Origin: Haloarcula halophila | GTDB taxonomy: Archaea; Halobacteriota; Halobacteria; Halobacteriales; Haloarculaceae | Assembly (NCBI RefSeq): GCF_029278565.1 | Contig: NZ_CP119559.1 | Span: 1,240,001-1,304,000, forward strand | Direction: 5' to 3' | Length of the DNA stretch: 64,000 nucleotides | In this document: positions 25,068 to 33,033 of the stretch, piece by piece | Layout of the letters: each line of letters begins with the position of its first letter | Position numbering within the stretch: the stretch's first letter is position 1 | Translations under genes and position numbers: made by a program | The notes under the pieces: model-generated | What the model was told of the DNA's origin: nothing | Database searches by the model: none | Seen by the model: only the letters and a program-made list of their open reading frames with translations

Positions 25068-25241
25068 ATGCTGGACGAACTCGACGACCTCCGAACGCCG
25101 ACTTGTGAGGACGAGACGTGTAGCCGGCGGTTAGACGAACCGGCACTCGTCTTCGAGACCGAGCACGGCCGCCGGGCTGCCTACGAGTGCTCGTGTGGAG
25201 CGGTGACAGTGACCGTTCTCAGCTCCGAGTCCGCGCGCTGA
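25068..25241 (+). CDS. Small Cys-rich putative zinc-binding protein
   Basis: 57 residues from ATG 25068 (a GTG at 25047 would add seven). It contains four Cys in two pairs: CEDETC near the start and CSCG near residue 47. A glutamate-rich N-terminus comes first and LVFETEHGRRAAYE lies between, giving a compact zinc-finger-like layout. Similar mini-proteins are common in haloarchaea and mostly uncharacterised. It is the first gene after a strong TATA box and is followed 25 bp later by the DUF371 gene, so likely co-transcribed. Confidence 0.65.
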   Translation: MLDELDDLRTPTCEDETCSRRLDEPALVFETEHGRRAAYECSCGAVTVTVLSSESAR

Positions 25242-25266
25242 AGTGCGTCGCCGCTCCAGCGAGCGT

Positions 25267-25680
25267 ATGGAAGAAGTCGTCCACGCCCACGGGCACGACA
25301 ACGTCAGCGGCGAGCACGCCAGTACCCTCGAAGTGACGAGCGACGACTTTCTCACACCCGCCGGGGACTGTATCCTGGGCGTCGAGGCCGACCGCGTCCC
25401 CGAGGCGTTCGACGACGAGTTCGTCGACGCCTGCCAGGACGGGGACGCGACGATCACCGCGACGATCGAGGTCGACGGCCACGAGACCACCATTACGGGC
25501 ACGGGCCACCCCGATCTCACCTTCGAGAGCGACCGGAGCCACGTCCTCCGAACCAGCGACTACGTCGACGACCGGACCGTGATGGTCGGCGCGGACGCCG
25601 CGGCCGGCGACGTCGACCGGGACCTCGTGGACGCGCTCTCGGCCGGTGCCGACCTCACGCTGACGTTGCGTGTCGACTGA
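25267..25680 (+). CDS. DUF371 family protein
   Basis: A 137-residue acidic protein matching archaeal DUF371: an opening EEVVHAHGHDNVSGEHASTLEVTSDD with the conserved His residues, then LTPAGDCILGVEADR, and a central DGHETTITGTGHP strand pair. The family is restricted to archaea and has no assigned biochemical role. The start is the ATG at 25267; a further 8 upstream codons are open but Arg-rich. A T5 stretch at about 25718 separates it from nth. Confidence 0.8.
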   Translation: MEEVVHAHGHDNVSGEHASTLEVTSDDFLTPAGDCILGVEADRVPEAFDDEFVDACQDGDATITATIEVDGHETTITGTGHPDLTFESDRSHVLRTSDYVDDRTVMVGADAAAGDVDRDLVDALSAGADLTLTLRVD

Positions 25681-25748
25681 GCGGAACGGACGGTGCGGCG
25701 GGGATCGCCGAAGCCGGTGTTTTTGATCGTCGGGTCCAAGCGTCCGAT

Positions 25749-26552
25749 ATGGGAGATCCCGAACCGGAGCGCAACATCAGCGGCGGGGAAACGGGCGGCG
25801 GCGAGGAACACGCCTTCGACCCCGGCACCGCCGGTACCCGTGCCGAGGCGGTCGTCGACGCGCTCGGCGGGCTGTACTGGCAGAAGAGCTACGGCGGTCG
25901 GGACGGCTTCGAGTGTCTCGTCCGGACGATCCTCAGTCAGAACACCAGCGACAAGGCGAGCCAGCCGGCCCACGACGCGCTCGTCGACCGGTACGGCGGC
26001 GGCGACCTCGTGGCGGCGCTGGCCGAGGCCGACCAGCAGGAGCTGGCCGAGACGATCTCGGCGGCCGGGCTGTACAACCAGAAGTCGGAACGGATCATCG
26101 CCATCGCCGAAGGGGTTCGCGAGGAGTACGGCGGCGAGACGGGGTTCGACACGTTCGTGAAGGACGGCGAGCCAAGCGAGGTCAGGGATCGACTGCTCGC
26201 GTTCAACGGTGTCGGCCCGAAGACGGCCGACTGCGTGTTGCTGTTCGCCGGCGGCCGCGGCGGCGTCTTCCCCGTCGACACCCACGTCCACCGGATCGCC
26301 CGCCGGATGGGACTGGCACCGGCCGACGCCGACCACGAGGAAGTCCGCGAGCACCTCGAAGCGGCCGTTCCGGCCGAGAAATGTGGCTTCGGCCACACCG
26401 CGATGATCCAGTTCGGCAGAGAGTACTGCAGCGCACGGAAGCCCGCCTGTCTGGACGATCCGGACGCGTGTCCGCTGGCCGACCACTGCGATCAGATCGG
26501 CGTCTATCCGGCCAGCGGCGAGGTCGTCGACCCGGCCGAGGCGAGCGACTGA
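25749..26552 (+). CDS. nth: Endonuclease III (DNA glycosylase/AP lyase)
   Basis: Base-excision repair enzyme that removes oxidised pyrimidines and cleaves AP sites. The helix-hairpin-helix motif is FNGVGPKTADCVL with the catalytic Lys; the catalytic Asp is in PVDTHVHR. The C-terminal [4Fe-4S] loop has four Cys in the spacing C-x6-C-x6-C-x5-C, where the second gap is normally x2. An acidic 30-residue N-terminal extension precedes the fold; total 267 aa. The start ATG at 25749 follows a T-rich element by about 25 bp. It converges on the aldo/keto reductase gene, 18 bp apart. Confidence 0.95.
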   Translation: MGDPEPERNISGGETGGGEEHAFDPGTAGTRAEAVVDALGGLYWQKSYGGRDGFECLVRTILSQNTSDKASQPAHDALVDRYGGGDLVAALAEADQQELAETISAAGLYNQKSERIIAIAEGVREEYGGETGFDTFVKDGEPSEVRDRLLAFNGVGPKTADCVLLFAGGRGGVFPVDTHVHRIARRMGLAPADADHEEVREHLEAAVPAEKCGFGHTAMIQFGREYCSARKPACLDDPDACPLADHCDQIGVYPASGEVVDPAEASD

Positions 26553-26570
26553 GCGGCGGTACAGCGCCGG

Positions 26571-27605
26571 TTACGACGTTCGGTGACCCCAGCGGCGACC
26601 GTCGCCGGCGTAGCGGGCCGAGACGATCCGGTTGAACTGGTCGTCCGAGAGCGAGACGTCGACCGCGCCGACGTTCTCGTCGAGTTGGTCGACCGTGCGC
26701 GCGCCGACGATGGGGACGCAGGTGAAATCGGGCTGTTCGATGAGCCACCGGAGTGCGACCTGTGCCGGCGTGGCGTCGAGTTCGTCCGCGACCGCGCGGA
26801 GTTCCTCCAGGACGTGCCAGCCACGCTCGGAGAGGTAGTAGTCCTCGAAGGAGTCGTAGATGTCACCGCGCGCACCTTCGGGTCCCTCGAACTTCGTCGG
26901 GTCGTCGGGGTCGGCGCGTTCGTACTTCCCGGTGAGGAAGCCACCAGCGAGCGGCGAGTACGGACAGACTGCGATCTCCTGGTCGGCACACACGTCGAGG
27001 TACTCTTTCACGTCGTCCCGGTAGCCGGCGTGGAACAGCGGCTGTGTGACCTCGAACCGTTCGAGGCCCTCGACCTCGGACTTCCAGAGGGCCTTCGTCA
27101 GTTGCCAGGCGGCCATCGTCGACGCACCCAGGTAGTTGACCGTCCCCTCGCGGACGAGGTCGTTGAGCGTCCGCAACGTCTCCTCGATGTCGCTGTTCTC
27201 GTCCCAGCGGTGGATGTAGTAGAGGTCCAGATAGTCAGTGCCGAGGCGGTCGAGGGTTCCTTCGACCTGTTCGCGGATGTGTTTCCGGCCCAGTCCGGAG
27301 TCGTTCGGTCCGGGCTCGCCCCAGCCGTCGAACGGGAAGTACACCTTCGAGGCGATGACGAAGTCCGACCGGTCGTACTCTTCGAGCCACTCCCCGATGT
27401 ACTCCTCGCTACGGCCGTTGGGTGTGCCGTAGACGTTCGCCGTGTCGATGAAGTTGATCCCCCGCTCCCAGGCTGCGTCCAGCAGTTCGTGGGCCTGCTC
27501 GCGGTCCGTCTCGACGACACCGCCGGTCTCGCGTCCGAACCGCCAGGTACCGAAACAGAGTTCCGAGACTGTCGTTCCCGTCGAACCGAGTCGTGTGTAC
27601 TCCAT
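26571..27605 (-). CDS. Aldo/keto reductase
   Basis: NADPH-dependent oxidoreductase with an 8-stranded barrel, 344 aa. The opening MEYTRLGSTGTTVSELCFG is typical of the AKR/Kvbeta-like group. The catalytic Asp-Tyr-Lys-His set can be followed in FIDTANVYG (D, Y), VIASKVYF (K) and YYIHRWDENS (H). The C-terminal cofactor segment is FTCVPIVGARTVDQLDENVG. The native substrate is unknown. I use the ATG at 27605; the nine codons upstream are not supported. The dsbB gene lies 40 bp upstream on the same strand. Confidence 0.92.
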   Translation of the reverse strand: MEYTRLGSTGTTVSELCFGTWRFGRETGGVVETDREQAHELLDAAWERGINFIDTANVYGTPNGRSEEYIGEWLEEYDRSDFVIASKVYFPFDGWGEPGPNDSGLGRKHIREQVEGTLDRLGTDYLDLYYIHRWDENSDIEETLRTLNDLVREGTVNYLGASTMAAWQLTKALWKSEVEGLERFEVTQPLFHAGYRDDVKEYLDVCADQEIAVCPYSPLAGGFLTGKYERADPDDPTKFEGPEGARGDIYDSFEDYYLSERGWHVLEELRAVADELDATPAQVALRWLIEQPDFTCVPIVGARTVDQLDENVGAVDVSLSDDQFNRIVSARYAGDGRRWGHRTS

Positions 27606-27645
27606 ATTCGGGCCGACGCCCGGTCGACGCAAAACCGTTGTGCCC

Positions 27646-28068
27646 TCACCGGCGGGTCCGCCACGAGGCGACGGCGACGATCCCGGTCACCAACAGGAAC
27701 GCCAGCAGCGAGAGGTTGGGGATCGTCAGTAGCCCGAACAGCCGATACTGGACGGTCGCACAGCTGACGACACCGACCGAACACGTCGTCTGTGTCACCT
27801 GGAGCCAGGAGTGATAGGCGGCCAGAGCCAGGCCGAACACCGACAGCGGGAGGACGGTCCGAGCGACACCGGATCGCTCCTCGATGGCTGCGACACCGAC
27901 CACGACGACCAGCGGATACATGAGGATGCGCTGGTACCAGCAGAGCCGACAGGGTGTCAGTCCGAGTCCGAGCGAGAGAAAGAGGCTGCCGGCCGTGGCG
28001 ACGGCGGCGACCACCGTCGCGGCACCCAACAGCGGCCGCGGGGAGCGGACGGATCTGGCGCGGGACAT
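27646..28068 (-). CDS. dsbB: Disulfide bond formation protein DsbB
   Basis: Membrane quinone-linked oxidase that regenerates the thiol oxidant for extracytoplasmic disulfides. It has four membrane segments in 140 aa. The first active-site pair is in PCRLCWYQR (CxxC, with the quinone-binding Arg), and the second pair is in TTCSVGVVSC. The N-terminal Arg-rich tail is cytoplasmic. The start is the ATG at 28068, with a T-rich element (about 28092-28100) at TATA distance on the minus strand. No dsbA-like thioredoxin is in the window. Confidence 0.93.
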   Translation of the reverse strand: MSRARSVRSPRPLLGAATVVAAVATAGSLFLSLGLGLTPCRLCWYQRILMYPLVVVVGVAAIEERSGVARTVLPLSVFGLALAAYHSWLQVTQTTCSVGVVSCATVQYRLFGLLTIPNLSLLAFLLVTGIVAVASWRTRR

Positions 28069-28150
28069 ACCGGTGCTGTCGTCGGACGAGACAAAAGCGT
28101 TCCCGGTCCCGCGGCGCCACAGCGAAGGGACCTGACACCGATATCGGGGT

Positions 28151-28633
28151 ATGCACATCACACAGGAAGTCGTCCAGGAGGAGTCCGAGTGGGTCCGCGA
28201 GCGCGCGCCGGTGGTAGTCCCGCTGGTCAACGAGACCCGCTCCCGGCTGGGCGATCAGTTCGAAGTCGACGTGTCACCGGTCTCGGTCGAGGCCTACGAC
28301 GACTGTATCGGGGCGGTGTTTTCCGACGGCGACCGCGCGGTCAACGTCGCGACGCTGGTCCGACTGCTCCGGAGGCTCGACGTCGACGGCGACTATCCGG
28401 GGTTCGTGGTCGACGAACTGCTGGGCCGGGAACTGGCCGCGATGATCGCCGGCGGGCAACCGCTCAGACTGCTGGCCGAAGCGACGTTCCACGTCGCGGA
28501 CGTCCACGTCCACGGGGACGAGACCGACGGGGCCGGCGTCGACGACCTCGATGCGGCCCTGGCGGCTGGCACACAGACCAGGCTCCCCGGGTGGCCCTGG
28601 CGCGAAGGGGCGAGCCCGTTCACCGTCGAGTGA
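28151..28633 (+). CDS. Haloarchaeal protein of unknown function
   Basis: A 160-residue acidic soluble protein. The N-terminal half is mixed alpha-beta (EVDVSPVSVEAYDDCIGAVF), and the middle has a helical LVRLLRRLDVDGDYPGFVV region. The C-terminal third contains VADVHVHGDET and a WPWREG end. I recognise no motif. It has its own ATG at 28151, leaves a 17 bp-wide T-rich zone at its 3' end (CTTTTTTG, 28643-28650) and is followed by the ATP-grasp-like gene in the same direction. Confidence 0.7.
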   Translation: MHITQEVVQEESEWVRERAPVVVPLVNETRSRLGDQFEVDVSPVSVEAYDDCIGAVFSDGDRAVNVATLVRLLRRLDVDGDYPGFVVDELLGRELAAMIAGGQPLRLLAEATFHVADVHVHGDETDGAGVDDLDAALAAGTQTRLPGWPWREGASPFTVE

Positions 28634-28642
28634 CCGTCCAAC

Positions 28643-28650
28643 TTTTTTGT
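28643..28650 (+). terminator. T-tract between the unknown gene and the ATP-grasp-like gene
   Basis: CTTTTTTG follows the stop at 28633 by about 10 bp. It could terminate the first transcript; because it also lies about 25 bp before the next ATG (28673), it may double as the next gene's promoter element. Confidence 0.4.
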
Positions 28651-28672
28651 CGCCCCCCTTCGACCGCCCGAT

Positions 28673-29395
28673 ATGGATACGATCGGGTTCATCTGCGAGC
28701 GTACCCACCCGGTTTTCTGGCCGGTCGCAGAGCGCCTCGCAGCGCGGGGGTTCGACGTGGTGTTCTTCGATCCGGGGGAGCGGGTCACTCACGCCGAGAT
28801 CGGCGATCTGGCTGCGCTGGTCAACGAGACGGTCAGACCCGAGTCGTTCGCCGCGCTCCACTACGCCGACCGGGTCGGGGTGCCGACGTGGAACGGCTTC
28901 GTCCCGACGACCGCACTCTCCTGTCGGCTCGTCGCGTTCAACGCCTTGGAGGCGGTTGGCTGTCGGATTCCCGCGATCACCTTCGAGAAGCCGGCTGGCG
29001 ACTCCGTTGCGCGGGAACGATACAGCTGGACCGGGCAGCCGACACTCGGTGGTCCGGGGGACTTCTATCAGGAGCGTGTCCGGACGGACCCGATTGACTA
29101 CAAGTACTACGCCGTCGACGACGGCCGCGAGACCCACGTCCGCGTGCTGACCACCCGGTCGAAGCTGACCGGACAGACGGACCTCGTCAGCGAGGGCGAC
29201 GTCGACATCACGCTCGCGGCACAGGTCCGTGAACTGCTCGACCGGTTCGAGGCCCGTGCACTGGGCGTCGATTTCGTCCGCGGCGAGGACGGCTTCTACG
29301 CCGTCGACGTCGATCCCGCACCGAGCTTCACCGGGACCGGGATGGAACGTCGGATCGCGGACTCGGTCGCCTCGCTGACGACGATCGGGGCCTGA
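28673..29395 (+). CDS. ATP-grasp-like protein of unknown specificity
   Basis: A 240-residue protein with the layout of a small ATP-grasp enzyme. The N-terminal Rossmann-like part is TIGFICERTHPVFWPVAERL and GFDVVFFDPGE. A central lid carries YKYYAVDDGRETHVRVL. The closing DFVRGEDGFYAVDVDPAPSF resembles the metal-binding D-x-N/D-x-x-P end of RimK/carboxylate-amine ligases. The Lys residues and Mg ligands are fewer than in classic members, so activity is uncertain. The ligase substrate cannot be named. It lies between an unknown gene and proS. Confidence 0.65.
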   Translation: MDTIGFICERTHPVFWPVAERLAARGFDVVFFDPGERVTHAEIGDLAALVNETVRPESFAALHYADRVGVPTWNGFVPTTALSCRLVAFNALEAVGCRIPAITFEKPAGDSVARERYSWTGQPTLGGPGDFYQERVRTDPIDYKYYAVDDGRETHVRVLTTRSKLTGQTDLVSEGDVDITLAAQVRELLDRFEARALGVDFVRGEDGFYAVDVDPAPSFTGTGMERRIADSVASLTTIGA

Positions 29396-29479
29396 GTAGC
29401 CCGGCGGGTTCCCGACGGTCGTGGTTGTCACGGGCGCTTGCGAGCAGGGTCTTTCAGTGTGGCCGGCGGGAAGCGTAGT

Positions 29480-29490
29480 GGGTTTATCCC
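29480..29490 (+). promoter_or_regulatory. TATA-like element of proS
   Basis: GGGTTTATCCC lies about 27 bp upstream of the ATG at 29511, consistent with a leaderless transcript and supporting that start over the longer reading frame from 29421. Confidence 0.5.
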
Positions 29491-29510
29491 CCCCGTGTCA
29501 GAGTAGGAGT

Positions 29511-30965
29511 ATGAGCGGCGAGCAGGAACTCGGGATCACCGAGTCCAAGGAGCACGCGACCGGCGAGTGGTACGCCGAAGTTGTACAGAAGGCCGGCCTG
29601 GCGGACTACGCACCGATGGGCGGGTTCATCGTCACACGGCCCCGCGGGTACGCGATCTGGGAGCACATCCAGGACCACCTCGACGGCTGGTTCAAGGACA
29701 CCGGCGTCGACAACGCCTACTTCCCGCTTTTCATCCCCGAGAGCTACCTAGAGAAGGAGAAAGACGTCGTCGAGGGGTTCGACCCCGAAGTGGCCTGGGT
29801 GACCCACGGCGGCCACGACGAACTCGAAGAGCGACTGGCCGTGCGCCCGACCAGCGAGTCCATCATCGCGCCCTTCATGGCTCAGTGGACCCGCTCGCAC
29901 CGAGACCTCCCGATGCGACTCAACCAGTGGTGTTCGGTCGTCCGGTGGGAGGCCACCGAGACGAAACCGTTCTTCCGCACGAAGGAGTTCCTCTGGCAGG
30001 AGGGCCACACCGCCCACGCCGAGGCGGACGGCGCGTGGGATGAGACGATGACCCGACTGGACCAGTACGCGCGCCTCTACGAGGATGTGATGGCGATGCC
30101 GCCGCTGAAAGGTCGCAAGCCCGAACACGACAAGTTCCCCGGTGCCCACACGACCACGACCATCGAGACGCTGATGCCCGACGGCAAGTCGGTCCAGGCC
30201 GCGACCTCACACTACCTGGGGACCTCCTTCGCGGAGGCGTTCGACATCACCTACGCCGACGAGGACGAGGAGGACAACGTCGCACACACGACCTCGTGGG
30301 GCATCTCCTGGCGCGCGATGGGCGCGCTCATCATGACTCACTCCGACGACCAGGGGCTCGTGCTCCCGCCCGCCGTCGCCCCCACGCAGGTCGTCGTCGT
30401 CCCCATCTGGCAGGAGGACACCAAAGACGACGTGATCGAGTACGCCGCCGACCTGGCCGCCGAACTGGAGGCGGGCGGCGTCCGCGTCGACCTCGACGAC
30501 CGCGAACACCGCAATCCCGGCTTCAAGTACAACGAACACGAACTCAACGGCGTCCCCCTCCGGATCGAGGTCGGCCCCCACGAGGTCGACGACGAGGAGG
30601 CGACGCTGGTCCACCGCCCCGACGGCGACCAGGAGACCGTCGACCGCGAGGGGATCGCCGAGACCACCCAGGACCATCTGGATACGGTCCACGCGAAACT
30701 GTACGCGAGCGCCGAGGAGACGCTCGACGGCGAGATCCGCGAGGCCGAATCCCGCGAGGAGATCCTCGGGACCATCGGCCAGCACGGCGGCTACGTCAAG
30801 GCCGGCTGGTGTGGTGACGAGGCCTGTGAGGAGCCGATCAAGGACGCCATCGCCGCCGAGATCGTGATGGTCCCCCTCGACCGGGACGAGGAACCGATCC
30901 ACGACGAGTGTGCGATCTGTGGTGAACCGAGCGAAGAGACGGCGTACTTCGCGAAGTCTTACTGA
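29511..30965 (+). CDS. proS: Prolyl-tRNA synthetase, archaeal/eukaryotic type
   Basis: Charges tRNA-Pro with proline in the cytoplasm. 484 aa. Class II core motifs are seen: motif 1 around PRGYAIWEHIQ, motif 2 VRPTSESIIAPF, LRLNQWCSVVRWE-like LNQWCSVVRWEATETKPFFR, and motif 3 region TTSWGISWRAMG. The anticodon-binding domain follows (PTQVVVVPIWQED). The C-terminal zinc domain has CGDEAC and CAIC and ends YFAKSY, the archaeal-type signature. Length and layout match archaeal ProS without the bacterial editing insert. Confidence 0.97.
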   Translation: MSGEQELGITESKEHATGEWYAEVVQKAGLADYAPMGGFIVTRPRGYAIWEHIQDHLDGWFKDTGVDNAYFPLFIPESYLEKEKDVVEGFDPEVAWVTHGGHDELEERLAVRPTSESIIAPFMAQWTRSHRDLPMRLNQWCSVVRWEATETKPFFRTKEFLWQEGHTAHAEADGAWDETMTRLDQYARLYEDVMAMPPLKGRKPEHDKFPGAHTTTTIETLMPDGKSVQAATSHYLGTSFAEAFDITYADEDEEDNVAHTTSWGISWRAMGALIMTHSDDQGLVLPPAVAPTQVVVVPIWQEDTKDDVIEYAADLAAELEAGGVRVDLDDREHRNPGFKYNEHELNGVPLRIEVGPHEVDDEEATLVHRPDGDQETVDREGIAETTQDHLDTVHAKLYASAEETLDGEIREAESREEILGTIGQHGGYVKAGWCGDEACEEPIKDAIAAEIVMVPLDRDEEPIHDECAICGEPSEETAYFAKSY

Positions 30966-31126
30966 CCTCACTGCTTCGAGACAGAGGGTCCCGATCGCTT
31001 CCCTCGCTCCCGCGGAAACGCGGGGAGACACGGCCGGAACCGTGCGAGAACTGAGAGAGTCGGTCCGCGAGAGACAGCGGGTGTCGTAACAGAGCGGCGC
31101 TCGTCATCTACCGCCAGCTTCCCGGC

Positions 31127-32014
31127 CTATTCCATATCGAATCCCTCGTACGAAAGCTCGGCAACGTAGACCTCACCGTCGTAGCGAACCAACCATACTC
31201 CCCGGTACTCGTTTTGCGTAATCGCGTCTCGTTGTCGGAACCGCTCCAACACCGCTGTAAACGCCTCGTCCCGATCGGTGTTCGCGTAGTAGGTGTCGTT
31301 GATAGCTTCCGTGACGACCGAGCGCTCGGCGTCTGAGAGCCCTGAGAGCGTGAAGACGTATTCGGACCGGAGCTGCTGGGCGTACGCCCCGGTGGTATTG
31401 GCGACGACAGTTGCAGTGTACTCACGGGTCGGGAGGGTGACCGAATCAGTCTCCGTGACGACGATGGGATACGTTTCACCCTCATACCGAACCGCCTCGG
31501 TATCGGCAGCCAGCAGGGTGGATTGATTACGTTCGGTCGCAGTGTACGTTCCATCGAAATAGTAGTCGGGACCCGGCTTTTTCGCGACGGTCACCGGAGG
31601 CAACACCTGGCTGAGTACCGTTCGGTCGCGGGCCGAGAGATTCTCGTAACCGACAGTCGCGCTGTCCTGGGCAGTCCCGTTGTAGTCGATGCCGAGTCTG
31701 TGGAACGTCCCCGGCTGTCGGTCGACAACTGACGACGAGACGTTGTAGTATCGCCCCTCGCTCCTGAATGGTAACCCCGGGGCAACCAGCGGCTCCCGGC
31801 TCCGGGCTGTCGCTGAGCCGTTTTCGATCGCAGCTCGAACCACCGCACCGTGTTCCACTGGTTCGTCAGCCGTCTCGGGCACTGTGCGACTCGCTTCCTG
31901 GGCGATCCCGCCGTCGGTCGCCGCTTCCATATCGAATGAGCCTGCGGCCGAACACCCCGCTAACAAGAGGAGGACTACCAAACCGCCAACCGCGAGGACG
32001 TTCCGTCGAACCAT
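31127..32014 (-). CDS. Secreted lipoprotein of unknown function
   Basis: 295 aa with a type II signal: charged N-terminus, hydrophobic core and lipobox LLAGCSA, so Cys21 is likely lipid-modified and the protein anchored outside. The mature part is beta-rich and Thr/Asn-rich with several NxS/T sequons. Two similar-looking YYN/TYYANTD regions suggest repeated structure, but I cannot prove duplication. Function is not apparent. A perfect 6 bp inverted repeat (GAGTCT/AGACTC) lies just upstream of the start. Confidence 0.75.
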   Translation of the reverse strand: MVRRNVLAVGGLVVLLLLAGCSAAGSFDMEAATDGGIAQEASRTVPETADEPVEHGAVVRAAIENGSATARSREPLVAPGLPFRSEGRYYNVSSSVVDRQPGTFHRLGIDYNGTAQDSATVGYENLSARDRTVLSQVLPPVTVAKKPGPDYYFDGTYTATERNQSTLLAADTEAVRYEGETYPIVVTETDSVTLPTREYTATVVANTTGAYAQQLRSEYVFTLSGLSDAERSVVTEAINDTYYANTDRDEAFTAVLERFRQRDAITQNEYRGVWLVRYDGEVYVAELSYEGFDME

Positions 32015-32040
32015 ATCGGGCGGTGTGCGGGGACGAAAGA

Positions 32041-32058
32041 GAGTCTTTGGGCAGACTC
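32041..32058. promoter_or_regulatory. Inverted repeat upstream of the lipoprotein gene
   Basis: GAGTCT (32041-32046) and AGACTC (32053-32058) flank TTGGGC. The dyad sits 27-44 bp upstream of the lipoprotein ATG (32014, minus strand), which is where a TATA/BRE would lie, so it could be an operator. Confidence 0.35.
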
Positions 32059-32306
32059 AAACAGCCCTTTGGGTGTCTCGAACGAGGGACAGTCACGAAT
32101 TGAGCGGCCGTCTACCGGCCTGGAGCCGCCCGCAACGGTCGAATGCTGAGATCAATCGCTGATTCTTTCCCAGTGTTCAGTGCCGATCTCGTCGGAATAC
32201 GGCGGGAAAAGCGAGCCGATTGACGGAACTCACGACGGATGCCGCCACGGTCCTGACAGCGCCACAGCACGTCGCGAGGACACCTGACGATGAAAAAGGT
32301 GGTATG

Positions 32307-32320
32307 GAGTGAACACTCAC
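32307..32320. promoter_or_regulatory. TetR operator-like dyad upstream of the TetR gene
   Basis: GAGTG-AA-CACTC lies in GAGTGAACACTCAC, ending 8 bp before the regulator's ATG. A near-identical dyad stands before the following gene at 32962-32975. The sharing suggests one protein, most simply the TetR product, binds both. Confidence 0.55.
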
Positions 32321-32328
32321 CTAGTCGT

Positions 32329-32916
32329 ATGACCGACTCAGTACCGGCCGATGCCGAGGCCGAAATCGCGCAGGCGGTACGGGCCGCGCTCGCCGAACAC
32401 GGCTATGCACGACTGACGACCGCGAAGATCGCCGCGGAGTATCCAAAGAGCGAGGCCGGACTGTACTATCACTTCGACTCGAAAGACGGGATGATCGCGG
32501 CGTTTCTGGAGTTCGCCGCGGGCCAGTTGGGCGAGGAACTGGCCGACATCGACACCGACGACCCGGAGACCCGACTTCGAGCGGCCTGTGAGTCCCTCTT
32601 TCGCTTACCGGGCGAGGAAGGCGCAGGCGTCCACGTCGCGGTGATGGAACTGCTCTCGCACGCGCCCCACAACGAGACGCTACGGGGGCCACTGCAGACA
32701 CTGGAGTCGGCGACGCTGGAGACGCTGACGGAGATCGTCGCCGACGGTATCGAACAGGGAACGTTCCGGCCGGTCGACCCCGAAGCGACCGCGGCGTTCC
32801 TCCTGGCCGCGGCCGACGGATCGACGGGGTTCCACGTCGCACTGGGGATGGACGTCGGCGCGGACCTCCGGGCGGGATGGGAAGCCTACGTCGACGGTCT
32901 CGTGGCGGACACGTGA
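32329..32916 (+). CDS. TetR/AcrR-family transcriptional regulator
   Basis: A 195-residue repressor with an N-terminal helix-turn-helix (YARLTTAKIAAEYPKSEAGLYYHFDSK, recognition helix ending YYHF) and a ligand-binding helical domain (residues about 60-195). The acidic linker is typical of haloarchaea. The start ATG at 32329 lies 8 bp after a dyad GAGTG-AA-CACTC, so repression of its own promoter is probable. A second dyad of the same type precedes the membrane-protein gene downstream, so the likely regulon is these two genes. The effector is unknown. Confidence 0.88.
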   Translation: MTDSVPADAEAEIAQAVRAALAEHGYARLTTAKIAAEYPKSEAGLYYHFDSKDGMIAAFLEFAAGQLGEELADIDTDDPETRLRAACESLFRLPGEEGAGVHVAVMELLSHAPHNETLRGPLQTLESATLETLTEIVADGIEQGTFRPVDPEATAAFLLAAADGSTGFHVALGMDVGADLRAGWEAYVDGLVADT

Positions 32917-32961
32917 GCCGAGACGGCGGAGAGCAGGACAACTCCGTGATTCGGGAGACGA

Positions 32962-32975
32962 GTGAGTGTTCGCTC
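32962..32975. promoter_or_regulatory. Second TetR operator-like dyad, before the DUF2306-like gene
   Basis: GTGAGTGTTCGCTC matches the reverse complement of the first site, GTGAGTGTTCACTC, at 13 of 14 positions. It lies just upstream of a TATA-like TTATTA (32983-32988), so a bound repressor would block BRE/TFB access. Confidence 0.5.
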
Positions 32976-33033
32976 AACAGAGTTATTACCCTGCTCACAC
33001 AACCGGCGAACCGATGCTCGGAACGACTATCCA

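Larger units (their letters stand above)
32015..32328. other. Divergent spacer between lipoprotein and TetR genes
   Basis: 314 bp with no gene. It holds the inverted repeat at 32041-32058 near the lipoprotein start and the TetR-type dyad at 32307-32320 near the regulator start. The middle 200 bp has no ORF, strong dyad or AT-rich promoter element that I could find. Confidence 0.6.
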
